From the NCBI GenBank assembly GCA_013399115.1, contig VXAA01003989.1, positions 1,622,997 to 1,686,996 on the forward strand: a stretch of 64,000 bases of DNA, read 5' to 3'. Source of the DNA: Anseranas semipalmata (taxonomy: Eukaryota; Chordata; Aves; Anseriformes; Anseranatidae). Made by a program: the position numbers and the translations under genes. The notes below the pieces were generated by a model, which did not search any database, was not told where the DNA came from, and saw nothing but the letters and a program-made list of their open reading frames with translations. How positions within the stretch are numbered: position 1 is the stretch's first letter; the number at the start of each line of letters is the position of its first letter. Shown piece by piece: positions 48,065 to 61,000 of the stretch.

Positions 48065-48240
48065 TTCCTGCTCCTCGCGGGCAGAGGCTTCAGCAGCGCC
48101 GTCCTGCCGTCGCTCCTGCAGGTGCTCTGCCAGCCCTGCCGCCGACTCCACGCCAGCCTGGCTCGGAGGGGAGGGAAAGGTGGAGGCATGCTTGCCAATT
48201 CCTATCAAGCTTTTTAATTACTAATCTTATTAACAGGCAC
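48065..48240 (-). promoter_or_regulatory. SLC6A20: SLC6A20 5' region
   Basis: GC-rich sequence with CpGs directly upstream of the start codon (48065-48180), changing to AT-rich at about 48208. The frame stays open through it. A CTTTCCCTCCCCTCC tract followed by GAGCCAG (minus strand, near 48160-48180) could also be a splice acceptor, so the first transcribed exon may lie further upstream. I cannot place a start site. Confidence 0.4.
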
Positions 48241-51200
48241 ATACTGAAGTAGGAATGCTGGTAAATAGATTATAGACACACACAGCACTATAAAATTGGT
48301 ACTTTGGGTGAATAGCTGCTTGGGTTTTGACTGGTGCTTCTGGGAAGGATGTGAGCCCAGGGATTTTTATCGGCTCACATGCTGACATGTCACTGGAAGG
48401 AAATAACAGTGGGGCTGCGGCTCAGTTTGGGGTAGTGGAAAATGGTTCCCCACACGCTGCCTTCTCTGGGAGCGGCATTTGTGTGAGTGGGACACCAGCC
48501 TGGGTTTGATAACACGGGGAAGATGTTTCTGCACCATTGGGACTGGTTTTAGTGGTTGTTGGAGCCGGCTTTTATTGGAAGTGTCTGTTGTCCTAAACAG
48601 GTCCTTCCTTGGGCATCCGTCACTTCCACCCTGGTGCTCGCCCCAGCCAGCCCAGCACGCTCCCCAGCTCCAGAAGTGGCCTTGAAACAGTCGCTATCAC
48701 CCATGTAAGTCCCCAGCCCCCTGCAGCTTTGAGTCCAACACTTCAGCCATAGCCCAGGCTTTCTTCCCTTCCTTCATGCTCAAACCCTGCTGCTGCAGAT
48801 GGGCTTTTCTGAGGGGTTGCTGGTTTAGAATACTTTCAAGCATACAAAGGCCACTGGGAAAGGGTGTCTGTGGCCCAGTGTGGAGGCAGAAGGACCGAGG
48901 AGGCCCCTGGGTTGTCTGAAGGCACACTGAGGTGCCAGGTCTGGATGTGAACCCTGTGTGCTTGGGCTCCTGCCAAGGTACACTTTGAGCTCAAGCACCA
49001 CAGACAGGTCTGCCAGCAAAGGAGGCTACCAGCAGTGTCTCCAGCAATAAAAAGGGGCTGAACAAGTCCAAGGACTCGGCTTCCTTTCCCTGTCTAAATG
49101 TGGCTTTTTTTCAGACCAGGACCAGGCAGCATTCAGGTCCCTTTTACAAAGAAGACCCGCTCGGCTGCTGTCGGCCTCACTCCTCCAGCACCAGCCGCCT
49201 GCTCCCTGCAGCACTGTGCATGTTGCTCCAGCATCCCATCGGGCATCGGCAGAGCTGAGACGCATGCCCAGCTGTGGACACAGGTCAGAACTCCAACCAT
49301 GGGACATCTGGACACAAGCCCAAACTGCAGAACACGCCATGCAGCGTTGTTGAGACCAGCAGAACACGTCCAGGTTAAGCTTCCCCAAGAGGTTCTTCAC
49401 GAGAGCTCCCAGCCCACTATGCTTGGTGTAGATGGTTGCCTGCCTCTGTGACCTGCTGACCAGCCACAGGTGGTAGCCAAGTCGCAAAGTGGGACAGAGG
49501 GAGCCACTTTTTTTGCATGCTATTAAAGGTGACTGCAAGAGGTTTATGCATCTCACATAAATAAAAGTAGTGTTGTCACTGGATAGTGTCAGGGTTTGCT
49601 AGACCTTCCCAGAGTACAGTTTTGAGGGAGCTTGTGCTTCTTCTGCAACATTCTTGCTGTTACCACAGAACTGCAGTGTGCCAGCTAGCCCTGGAAATAC
49701 ATCACATGGATAACACTGAATTCTGCTGGAAGGAGAAATCTGAGGCTATTTTAGGGCCAAAAGCTACTAAACTCAAGGACACACTGAGAAGCTCCAGATA
49801 TGGTTAACTGTCCCACAGTTATAAATCACAAATACTGTTGCAAATTATTAAAGAAAATAAATGTTCCTCACTGCCTGTCGGATTTATTACAAATGATGCT
49901 TATAAATAACTTACAGCATTTAATAACACACAGGAAGGAGAGCCTTAAAAATAGCACATCACTAGCACTTGGGATGCTTCTGTGTGAATAGATTACAGCT
50001 ACTGATGAGCATAATCAAGTTAAACATTTCCTTGGCTCTGTACCTCCTTCCCATTACATTTCAAACTAGTTTACTAATGAACGTGGGAGGCTGTGCAGAC
50101 AAAGAGGTGTGCCGTCCTCGGCTCAGGTCAGGACAGATCAGGAAGTTCAGATGCAATGAAATGAATCATTGCCTCTCTCATAAATGCCACTCGTATAAAC
50201 AGCTCAGATTCTTGCTGTAGGATTGTCCACATGCACCTCAGATAATCAAGATGCTACTTCTGATGCACTTCAAGATTGTACCTTCTGTGGGTTTCCTTCC
50301 TTTGGGTTGGGTGAGGACTTACTTATGCTTTATCTAGAGATAAATCTCTAATAGATATGCTAGAAATTTTGATCATTTCATTGGTCATGTTAAAGAACGA
50401 TTAGCAAGAACTTTTTTCCCCCTGTATCTAACAAATTCAAGAGTGTGTGGTCTGTGGGAATGGGTGAGAAATGGAAGGGGTTCATCCCCAGAGCAGACCA
50501 GGGACTAATGCAATGGCATGAGAACTGCCCCATGTAAACCTAATGAGAAGGTGGTAAACAAAGCAGAGAATCCCTTTTCTCACTGAAGCAAAATTGGAAT
50601 TACTCCAGTTGAAGGTATCTACTGAAAATAAACAGCTTTTGTCTCTTGATGCCAGTACAGTAAGAATCCAAGCACCTCTTCCAGCTATTTAAAACGCAGA
50701 CAGAAATGGAGGCTGGGGTCATAGCAAGAGGCTGAGGACTATGACTCAAGGGTGGGAGAGAAGCTTTATTTTATTTATTGCTGAAAGAGATGAAAATAAG
50801 GGAAGAAGGAGTAATAAGCAGCGGTGGAAGAAGCCTGGTATCTCCTAGATAATTCCACCTGGTAGCCTGTATTTTATTAAGCTACAACCAACATTTAGGA
50901 CTGTGTACCCTAGATTTAAAAATAAACCCTCTTGTGTTGGGCTTTCCTTTGTCAGCCAGTCGTGGGAGGGGGACAAAGGGGCCATGTCTGGTGTTCAGTA
51001 CCTGCCATTCCTGGAGGCACTCCCTTCCCAATGGAAGCATGCTGGCTGTGAGCATGTTAGATGATTATCAAAGGGAAGCATGAGAGGAGTCTCTACAGCC
51101 TCTGCAAATGGTATCGTTTGTTGATAGTGATGCTATCAAAGAAAGCAGCTATACAGACAAGATAGCAGCAGCTCCCATGTATGGTAGCACAAGCTCTACT

Positions 51201-54041
51201 ATTTTCCTATTTGGATTTACTGTTCACAGTTACTACTCCACACTCCATGTTTCTTCACTTCAGGAGAGAAAAAGAATCCAGATGGATTTCCAGATCTTTG
51301 ACAACCCGTGGGCCATGACAACTGCTGGTTGATTGCCCCATGTGTAGTTGGAGATCACGGTTATTTCTCTAAGCAGTTATTAGGACTGCAGGATTGCAAT
51401 TACTCTTCCTGCTCATCACTGCTTCTTGCTGCTTGGTTCCAAACTGTAGATGATGCCCTTGAGGTCTGAACTCTGAAGCCCACCCCATTAATCACCCTAA
51501 AGCTGTTTTGCACTACCTCAGTCTCCAGAGATCAATAACATAAAGCATCTTTATGGAGACCTTATACCCAAGAAAACATGCCTGAGAAGAGCCCTTCTTT
51601 TCACTTTCCTTGCTCTTCTCTAGCACCACAGCTCTATCCATCTCCTGACTGTGTTAATTTTTAGGGTATTCCCTCTGTGAAGGAGAGGTCAATGCAGTTC
51701 TGATTCAGAGAATTGCACTTAGTTCACCCAGCCCTCAGAACTGGCCTGTGTAAAACTAAATTGCCCTAAATAGTTCTTACCTGCTCACATGCAAACCTAT
51801 CTTGAAATGACATTAAATTGTTTTTTAGTATATTTTAAAAGGTCTGTGCTCCTTGAGCAGCTTGAATTTTTTGAGCTCGACACATTCGGCCACCTTACAC
51901 CCCAAGATGATCCATGTTTGTTTCCCGGGGCAGTAAGAACCATTTGCTTGTGGTTTGACAGCGTTTGCTATCATGCAGAAGACAAGCGCTGTCCTTGCGA
52001 ATGTCAGAAGGCAGAAATCAAACCAAGGAATCTCAAGAACTTTTTGGGCTGTATAAAAAAATAAAAAATAAAAATGTAAGTGCATGGTAGATGATTGTGC
52101 ATTTCCCAAAAGCAAGGTATGTGGGAAATCTCCAAATTGCAGCTGTCCTGACATCGGTCTATCAAACGAAAGAGGAGCAGTTGCAGTTTAAGGATTATGT
52201 ATTAGTATTCATTTTATGACATTAAAAGAATAGCTATTATCCACAAGAGAAAAAACAGATTAAGGAGTACTTTATGGACAGTTAAAGAACATTGAGTAAT
52301 ATACTGTCTCATTAGGAAGGTAGCATGCAGCACTGCTGGCTCATCTATTAATGACCAACTGCTGCACTCAGGTCATGGTTACAGCGTAGATTTGTTTGTT
52401 GGCTGTCACAGTCAATCCCAGCAAAGCTGAGCTGCCCAGATTTCTTCACTCCTGTAGAAAATACTCTTCAGTTTGCAAGCAAAACACAGGGGGGAAAAAA
52501 AAAAAAAACAAACCACCACCACCACCCACCCACCCCCAAACCAACCAACAAACAGCAATAACAACAACAAAAAAAACCACCAACAACAACAACAAAATCC
52601 AACCAACTTGAAAGAGAGTTGATTCCTACAGATCAGCCAGTTATGGAAAAATTTTCTTTTTAAATTTCCCTTCAGGCTTAACTAGGGAATTAACAGCTGG
52701 AGGGGAAGAAATGGATGATGTCTATTTGAGCAATATAATGAACTTCCAAGAATAAAAGCTAGTAAAAATAATATTAGAATTTACATATAAAGAAGTGAAG
52801 TTTTAGAAATGTCAGACATGATCAGAAGAGGTTCAGACATCATCTCCATCTTTAAAATATTGTGCTTATCTCAACAGAAGGAGAATCACTGTTGTATAAT
52901 GCTCCAGGTCTACTTTGACAGGCAGGCAGATGATACATTTTTATTAAGAGCTCCAAACAAGACTTTTCCCTTAACTATCAAGCCATGCAAATGACAGCAA
53001 TCAAATTAATCTCATATTTACTAAACCAGCAATCTACAAGATAGGTAATCAAAGTCAGCGTTTTGATTTTGCACTGCACAGTTCCTTACAAGATTTGCTT
53101 TACTCCTTTGAGGAGACAACAAGGTCTGTCACTATGCTAGCCTGTGGCCTACTCACTTTATTGAGACCTATGCATACACTGAGGTTGAGAGCATACATGC
53201 TTGCTGAAATGGTTTCTAAGCAAATAATGAAGGCCTATCAGAGATTCTATATTCTGGCAAAGCCAACAGCCAAGGATTTACCAGAAAAGAGAAAAGCAGC
53301 AGCCTTTCTCCACCCTTTACTTGCCATTTTAGAAAGAGTAACAGATCTCATTAAAATTAGTTTCATTACAAAGCAAAACACAGTATTCACTCAGATAAGT
53401 GGTCATGTTGGTGTCAACTTAATTGCTCCGAGGAAACACAAGCCAGGAAGTTCTTTGGTACATCCCTATTAAGAACATAACATTCTAGTGACTACACAAA
53501 GAACAAAATAGTATCTTTCCTGAATTTAACTGACTTTGCATGTGGAGTCTGTCATCCCACAAAACCCTACCATCATGCTACAGCAATAATATCATGCTAT
53601 GGACACTGGACTTTATCCCAAAGCAATCTTGCTTAACCAGTGGGGAGAAGTAGGACAACGGACTGCAAATGTATGGCAGATTTGACTGGGGTATCACTAA
53701 AAGAGCAATTTTAACAACTTTGCCCATTTGAGAAAGAGCAAGGAAAAATGATCCCCCCCTCAGCTCAAGCAGCTCCCAAGACAAGCATTGTTAAATGCCA
53801 GTTTCTCTAACACACGCACCTCTTCCCAGCCCAGCCACTGGAACACTTTTTTACAGCTGCTTGATGGGGTGTGGCTTTTGGCACGAACCTGTTATTTACA
53901 ACTTTGCATTTCCAGCAAAATTCTTTACTGATCTGCCAGTACTTTCTACAAATATTTAAAAGATATATATAAATATTCCAATTAAAAACAAAACCAACAA
54001 AAAACGCTTCTTAAAGATTAGATGTTTGAAAACATAATGGT
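48241..54041. other. Intergenic region between SLC6A20 and LZTFL1
   Basis: About 5.8 kb with no exon I can support. It includes a low-complexity A/CAA/CCA tract at 52491-52607 and scattered open frames up to 125 codons (53095-53472) that match no family I know. Regulatory sites are likely in such a spacer, but I cannot point to one. Confidence 0.6.
52491..52607. repeat. Low-complexity strand-asymmetric A/C-rich tract
   Basis: GGGGGG followed by an A run, then CCA, CCCA, CCAA and CAA repeats for about 115 bases, almost free of G and T on the plus strand. Its minus strand is G/T-rich. Confidence 0.85.
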
Positions 54042-54047
54042 TTTATT
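54042..54047 (-). terminator. LZTFL1: Candidate distal poly(A) signal of LZTFL1
   Basis: TTTATT on the plus strand reads AATAAA on the minus strand, about 940 bases after the LZTFL1 stop. A second candidate is at 54661-54666 in a T-rich run. The choice between them is uncertain. Confidence 0.5.
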
Positions 54048-54984
54048 TGGAGTAATATACAACATACATATGAACAGAGAAAGATGAACAAGTAAAATGT
54101 ACTATTAAGAGGCTGCCAGATAAATTCAAGGCAAAGGATTACAAGTAAAAGACTCGAGAGAAGTAAACTGTTTTCTGGTGAGGTTACAATATGAAAGGAG
54201 GTGAAAACATCTAAAATAACGTATTTCCTGAGAAAGTTGCTCCATTAGCAACTTCCTTATGCTTTTTCAGATTGTCATCTCAGCATCCAGGAATATTGGA
54301 ACAATCAGAATCTGTATTCCAATGTTCAAATTTGTTTCAAATAAATTCAAGGGAAGAAGTGTAACTCCAGTTAGTGGTTTTATCTGAAAGGGTCCAGCAT
54401 TTCCTCTGAAAAGCATACTTATCTCACTACCTGATGAACACCCTCTAGCAAAAAGTTACCTGTCACATTTTGTTAAGGGATTAGATATTCATTGTGAAAT
54501 AAGGGTACAGAATCAGCATGTCTTTCTTTTTTTCCTTCTACTTTTTACTTCCATTGATGCAATTTTCACATATAATGCCACTTCATGGCAATGTGAACTA
54601 TACAAACATAACAACTTGAGCTTTCACCTCAGAGACATCAATAAAAACCTAGTGCTTATTTTTATTTTTTTTTCTTTTCTTAACAAAAAGAAACTCCTTT
54701 CTTTGTAAAGGATTGTCTCAGTTCTTCAATAAGCTGCTGTTTGCTATTTCTCAAGGAATATGGATGGTTAATTAAAAACATGACTACAGAAACTAATAGC
54801 TATAAATTGCATGTTTATAAGGAAGTAAGGTAGAAGTTTCAGCATCCTTTTTAGTACTAATAGGAAGTTATTTTAAGCACTAGAACCATAAAATAAACCA
54901 TTCAAAACAAAAATTGTTAAAAAATAACACCAGTCTACATCTTCTTTCTATGGCAGCTTTTGATAGATCAGATATTTTGGTATC
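54048..54984 (-). other. LZTFL1: Probable LZTFL1 3' UTR
   Basis: AT-rich non-coding sequence downstream of the stop codon on the minus strand, bounded by the candidate poly(A) signal. It has no coding potential. Its length is inferred. Confidence 0.55.
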
Positions 54985-55003
54985 TCAGTTCTCTGGCTCA
55001 TAT
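54985..55003 (-). CDS. LZTFL1: LZTFL1 exon 10 (last coding exon, 19 coding bases)
   Basis: Encodes the last base of K292, then YEPEN and stop TGA at 54987-54985. The acceptor is TTTTGTCCTCAG. The short coding part is recognised from the conserved YEPE tail. Confidence 0.9.
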
Positions 55004-58000
55004 CTGAGGACAAAAAAAAATAAAAATAAAAATCAAAACAGAGTAGAAAATAGTCAAGAGACATTTTGTCTCTAAAGAAAATACGAAATCCAAGTAATGA
55101 ATTACTCCCTTTAGTGGTGTGTTCCTGTCAAGGTTCACCACATGACTTAGGGCACAGACAAATGTATATACTTTCCAGACTACTTTCTCTTTTTAAAATT
55201 GGCCAGTTTACCAAATAGTAGAATGACAGAATGAACAGGAACGTACCCACAAATTCCAAAATACAGGCAGAAGTTTAAATGGAAGTTCAAAGTTCCACCT
55301 CTGTGCTCCTACAGCATAGGTCTAAGGTGTCAACGTTGCCAAACCTCACTTGTCATTTGCAGAATTACCCCATTTGGGTCTTCTACCCAATACAATGTCC
55401 AGAGTGTATTCTTATTCATCCAATATGAGCCTAACTCTGCTTACATACCATGTACTTTTCATTCCCGTAAAGAAGTGTGGAAGAAAAAAGATAATGCCAA
55501 AGCAGCTGGTACATCTCCCTTCTGTATCTCTGTGTGTAGCTCCTGGGGGCTCACCTACCACACTCAGTAAAATTTTGTATCCTCTCCATATTAAATTACT
55601 TGTTTGGCAATAGCTAAGGTTGCATGCACAATTCAGTCACCTAGTACCCATTAAAAGGACTGGCTTGTCAAAAATCGGGGAACAGCCTACTAGAAATTCT
55701 TCTTAAGGGAAAATTTGCAGACTGTTTTAGAGACAGTTTTATCTTTATAGAAACAAAATAGGAGCAGAATAATCTGTCTGTTTGGACAGACAGAACAGCA
55801 CCACTTACTTGGAAAGCCTTCTACGTAGATCCTTTATCTGTTCATTCTTCTTAGTAAGAATTTCTTTCATGTTGCGGTAGGCAGCTGTTTGCTGAAATTT
55901 CTTCTCTAATTCCTATATAATAACACCAACATATTATTTACATATTATGAAAAACAGGCTAATACACTTTTTAAAAGATGACCTTCTTTTCCTCCTCAAG
56001 TTTCAGAATAGTGTTTCTATTCCGTATTGAAATTTAGATGAAATCAGCTAGTAGATTCAAATGATATTACTGGGACAGACAGAGAGAAATACAAGCTTTA
56101 TTTTCTATGGAAAGCAGGCTAAAAATCTTCTGAAGACTGGGAATACTGTTTTCATTCAAAAATTTCTATGCAGACAAACAGGCAATTTTAAAATATTCAT
56201 TTCATTACAATCACACAGTTCATTGTGGTTTTGCTATTCTACACATAACATGTTTTCCAATGAAATAACAAAAATACACTAGCACCAATGTGACCCAGTA
56301 AACTGCATCCTGTAGCATGTGCTTGTTAATTTACTCATCAGGTAAAGAGTGAGTAAGGAGTTCATCTTTACATTACAATAAAATGCCAACCTTCTCAGCT
56401 GTGGATAGCTGATCCTGAACCTTAAGCAAGTCATGCTTTGTTGTCACCAAGTTCTCTTCCAGGAATTTTTGGTTTGCAGTAGAATCATTCAAAGTCTTCT
56501 CCAACTGGCATTTCAAAGCTGCCACTCTATTTTCGAGTTCAGTGATATCCTTGTTTATATTAGTCTTCAAAAGAAGAAATATTTAAAATATGTTAAATGC
56601 AAGAGAAGAAACATTTAAAATGTCAAATGCAAAATTCCACATAAAATGGGTACACCTTAATTTTTATGAATGATGTTCACTCTATTCCTGTAAAGCCCAA
56701 ACTAGAAGTGCTTTAAGTAACAAAGTTATTTAACAAAGTAAGTTAACTAACAAAGTTAGTTAAAGCACTAGATAATTTATAACTTAAAAAAAAAAAAAAT
56801 CTGTTAATAAATGCATTTTAAATATAGCTGAAATGGCTCCTCTGCCCAGCTGAGATTTCAAGATCTTGTGTTTCACTTCTCTGGGCGTTAGGTAAAACCA
56901 CAAGATGAAGCATATCACAAGATGTTATTCAGCATACAGAAACAGTAAGTTACAGCATAAGATTAAAATGTCTATGCTATAATGCATTTTTAAAATGAGT
57001 AATATATCACAGCCATTTTAAAAGCCATTAGTGTAATGCTTTGTAGGAAAGGATGAAAATGTTAAGTATCGTATTATCAACCAGGTACAGATATGCACTG
57101 TTCTCAGATGAAATGCAAAAAGAGCCTCCACAGTCGCTTGTGAAGCAACTTTACTTTTTCCTTGTGAGATGAAACAACCCAAACTCTTCTGGCGATTGGT
57201 CCTGGGTCACAAAACATTATATTAATGTAACTGTTCTATAGATTTCCATTTTAAAAGCCCCTGTCAGGTATAAAAGCTGAACTTCAAACTCTCAAAAAGT
57301 ATAATGACTCAGGATGAGGCTGAACTAGTGGCACCTTAAAAAGCACAAAAATTGAGAACTAAGGAAGCTCTGCTCCTCCGTCTATGTTGATTATCAAAAA
57401 CCAATTGATAATGGTACCTGTACAGAAGAAAATCTAACTTCGAATTTTGAGACCGAGTCCAAGGCTGCAATGCTGAAAAGCACTACATGGTATAATTTGT
57501 TTCAGATTAGAAGAATGATCCTCATCTATTCTGAACCGTAACAATGAAAAAAGTCAATTACGCAAAAATTCTAAATCCTCATGCTAAACTTATCCAACAG
57601 ATCAGTTGCTCTCCAAGTGTGGTCCACACTTGGTCTCTGGAACCATATTAAACTATTAAAAAAAAAAAAAATAGAAGTCTGCTGAGCTAACAGTTGGTCC
57701 TTAAAAAAAAAGGTGGTTTAGCAATCATTTGTTTGTCTAAAGAGTTTGAGAAATACTGCTTAATGTGCAACTGGGTTCATATGATTTTACTGACACCCAT
57801 CTGATAAAAATATGAAGAGAAACCAGATAAAATGTAGTATTTTCTCCAAACACATACTACATTCATTGATTAAATATAGTTGTATATATCAGCATTATAT
57901 CTACCAGCTAGTTTCAACCACATATACATGCCCAGAAACAGACAAAGTAAGAGCTGGAGAAGAAAGTGACAGATTAGAGAGAGGAAATTAGAACACAAAA

Positions 58001-61000
58001 GCTGTAGATAACTCAGCCACCCTGACATTCAGGCCAATTCATATTTAACCAGAAAAGTAAGGATGAGATTTGGTTCCAAGCTTTTAAAACTACAAGCACT
58101 ACTATCCAGGATTTAATAAAACCCTCTGATATTAAACTTTTAATAATTTAAGACTTAACGAAACAGATAAAATATTTGCCCTGACTGATAAATCAAGTTC
58201 CCTGTTAAATGGTATCATTGAATACAGGTTTTGAAAGTTACTAGGTATAATTAAAACACACTAAGAAAGCCAAGTACATACCATAAACCAGTTAGAAAGC
58301 AAAATAAAAAGAAATCAGGATTAAAATATGAAAATTAAAGTAGAAATGTTTTATGATAATGAACTTCGCTTCAAGCCTGTAAATATGGCAGGAATTAAAA
58401 AAAAAAAGTTAGTTTCTCAAAAAAATGGGATTAAAGTGTTCTAATTTTGTCAAAAGTTTGAACTGAAACGTTTTAGATTTAAAACAACTAAACATGAACA
58501 AACTAGAAAATTATAACTATTATCAAAATAAAGGTACAGGCAACATAAAGACTAATGTGACATTAAAAGATTTATCCTGTCAAGATACATCTCAAGATAC
58601 ATACATGAGTGGTAGTTTCTTATGCTTTTTTCTGCAGCAAGAACTCATCGCGTTTGAATCATCATTTGCAGAAAAGATTAACAACTTCCAAGTAGTTAAA
58701 ATATATGGTGAACCATTTTGACAGTACATTGATATGAACAGAACTATGTACGATGAAACATTTGTCATCTGAACCATGCTCACTGATGTTTGTAGCAAAA
58801 CTTCAATTAATGTTTAGGAATATAAGATCAGGACATATCTGTAAGCATTTAGGTTTAAAAAGTCTGAACTGAGATGAAGCAAGTCTGGCTTGTCTACGTT
58901 TATACCAAGTTAAGTGTGACAAATGTTTGAAAGAATAAGTGTTTTATTTTTGCCACAAAAACCAAACCAAACCAACCAACCACACACACACAAAAAAACA
59001 GATTAAATGGGAAGAAACACAGAAATAAATTTGTACCTGTTGAAGCAAATATTGCTCTTAAGACTATGAACTCTGGAATACTATTTCCTGACAGTATCTG
59101 GAATAATACTTCTGATAATAACTTATCATGGTCTATGTGACCCAAAATGTACGTCATAAAATAAACTAACATACTGGATTATCTGCTGACTGGCAGACCA
59201 GCAGGAACATGACAATGTCAGCAGGAATGTGACAATACTAACCCGAAGTTTTGTATCTGCTATAAAAGAAACACACCATACAGACCAACTTTTTAGGTGT
59301 ACAGGCAACGGTTGTGTTAAACAGCAGGGGGGGTGGGTGGAAATCTTAGTTATATTTACCTTTTGATCTCCCTGGATCATCTGTAAATCCTTCAATGACT
59401 TCTCTAGTTTGGACTTTTCATCTAGTGCAGTTGTAGCCTGTGATACATTGAAGATGTAAAACCTCATAAATATATTTTAACCGAAAACTTGAAAATAATA
59501 GCCATGGAACTCTGATTTAGATTTTTTTAATATGTAAACAGCATTAAGTACCCAAGCTTACAGGAAATTTACCTGTGTTTCTATTGTCTTGAGTCTGTTC
59601 TTCAGTTTTTCATTTTCTTCTTGGAGACAAGCAACTGTCTTTGGGCAAACAAAAAAGAAAGAGTTTGTGAACAGTCTTGTGCTATTTTGAATTTTCCAAA
59701 TATTTCAGGTAAGAAAATAACTTAGGAAAACAAGCAGGCTTGTAAATCCTTATAAAAATGTCCTTGCTGATAAGGACTCCTGATTTCTTCTTAAAGCCTA
59801 TCTTGCAAATTACTGTGTTTTCTGCCTCAGTCAGCAAGAAATTTAAGTCTCCAGTTCTGCTGTAATCTACAGGACCTCTCACTTAAATTTAGCACGTGTT
59901 TTACTTGAATTGGGATTAGTGAGTTTAGCATCTTGTGAGTATCAAGATTCTCAATAAACCAAATTGCATGTTTAGAGATGAAAATCTCATTGCTGCTTAT
60001 CACTTATATTTTCAATCAACAGGCAGAGAATTTATTTATAGTTCCTGTTTTAGAGAGACAAATACCAGGTTACCTCAGATCAGGTTCTGTGTCATGGGAG
60101 ATAAGTGTGTTTTATCAGTCAGAATGAATTCACCGTATAAACTTTGAGTTATTTTGGGGAAAAAAAAAATCATCAGATGCATGTGTTCAACAAAATCCTG
60201 TTGTGAGACAGATTTTGAATTTATTTTTGAGTAATAACTACATTGAGCTATAAGATACATGTAAGGTGAATGTTTTAATTATCTTACAAGGTAATAACAA
60301 TTTGATTCAGACATTGTACTTGACAGATCATTTTGGTAATGCAGGTTATAGGACAGAAAATGCAACACCTCACCAAATTTCTTGACTCCCCATACATTAG
60401 AAGTGTATTGTAAGAAGTGAAGGCATTTTAAAAAAAGTTCAATTGTACTAAATGAGTTCATTACATAATAAAAACAATTGAGAACATTATATACTAGAAT
60501 GTATTTTATTATTCTGAAATTCTTTAACAAGTGGGAAATCAGACATTTTCAAAATTAGTAAATTCCAAATTCTTTAAGTGTCTGTTCCTTTAGGAGGAAT
60601 TTAAGCTACTATCAGAAAAAAAAAAAAAAAAAAAGACTGCATCTAACTGACTTCCAGTGATAAAGAAAATGTCTGATAACCTAAGAGCCAGAAACAAATT
60701 CTAATTTATTTCCTTGTTGGAAAGCCAGCCTCACAAAACATAAAGTATGTATTAGTTTCTAATAATTAAACTCATTAAATGGAAAAATAAATAATTACAA
60801 AGCCCAAAATGTCTTTGCAAAAGGAAGTTCAATATTGAAATACACGTGAAAGGCAATAATTACACAATAAATATAAGATGCTTTACAAAATTAATTTATT
60901 AGCATTTTGCTTTACATTCTGTGGTATCATCATATCATCGTATCATCAGAGTACATCCAGAGTATTTCCAAGTTCAGCTGAATAAGCAGAACAGTCATCA

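Noticed and set aside
53095..53472. 125-codon open frame on the plus strand downstream of LZTFL1
   Set aside because: No recognisable family, no flanking splice or promoter evidence, and a frame of this length is expected by chance in 64 kb read in six frames.
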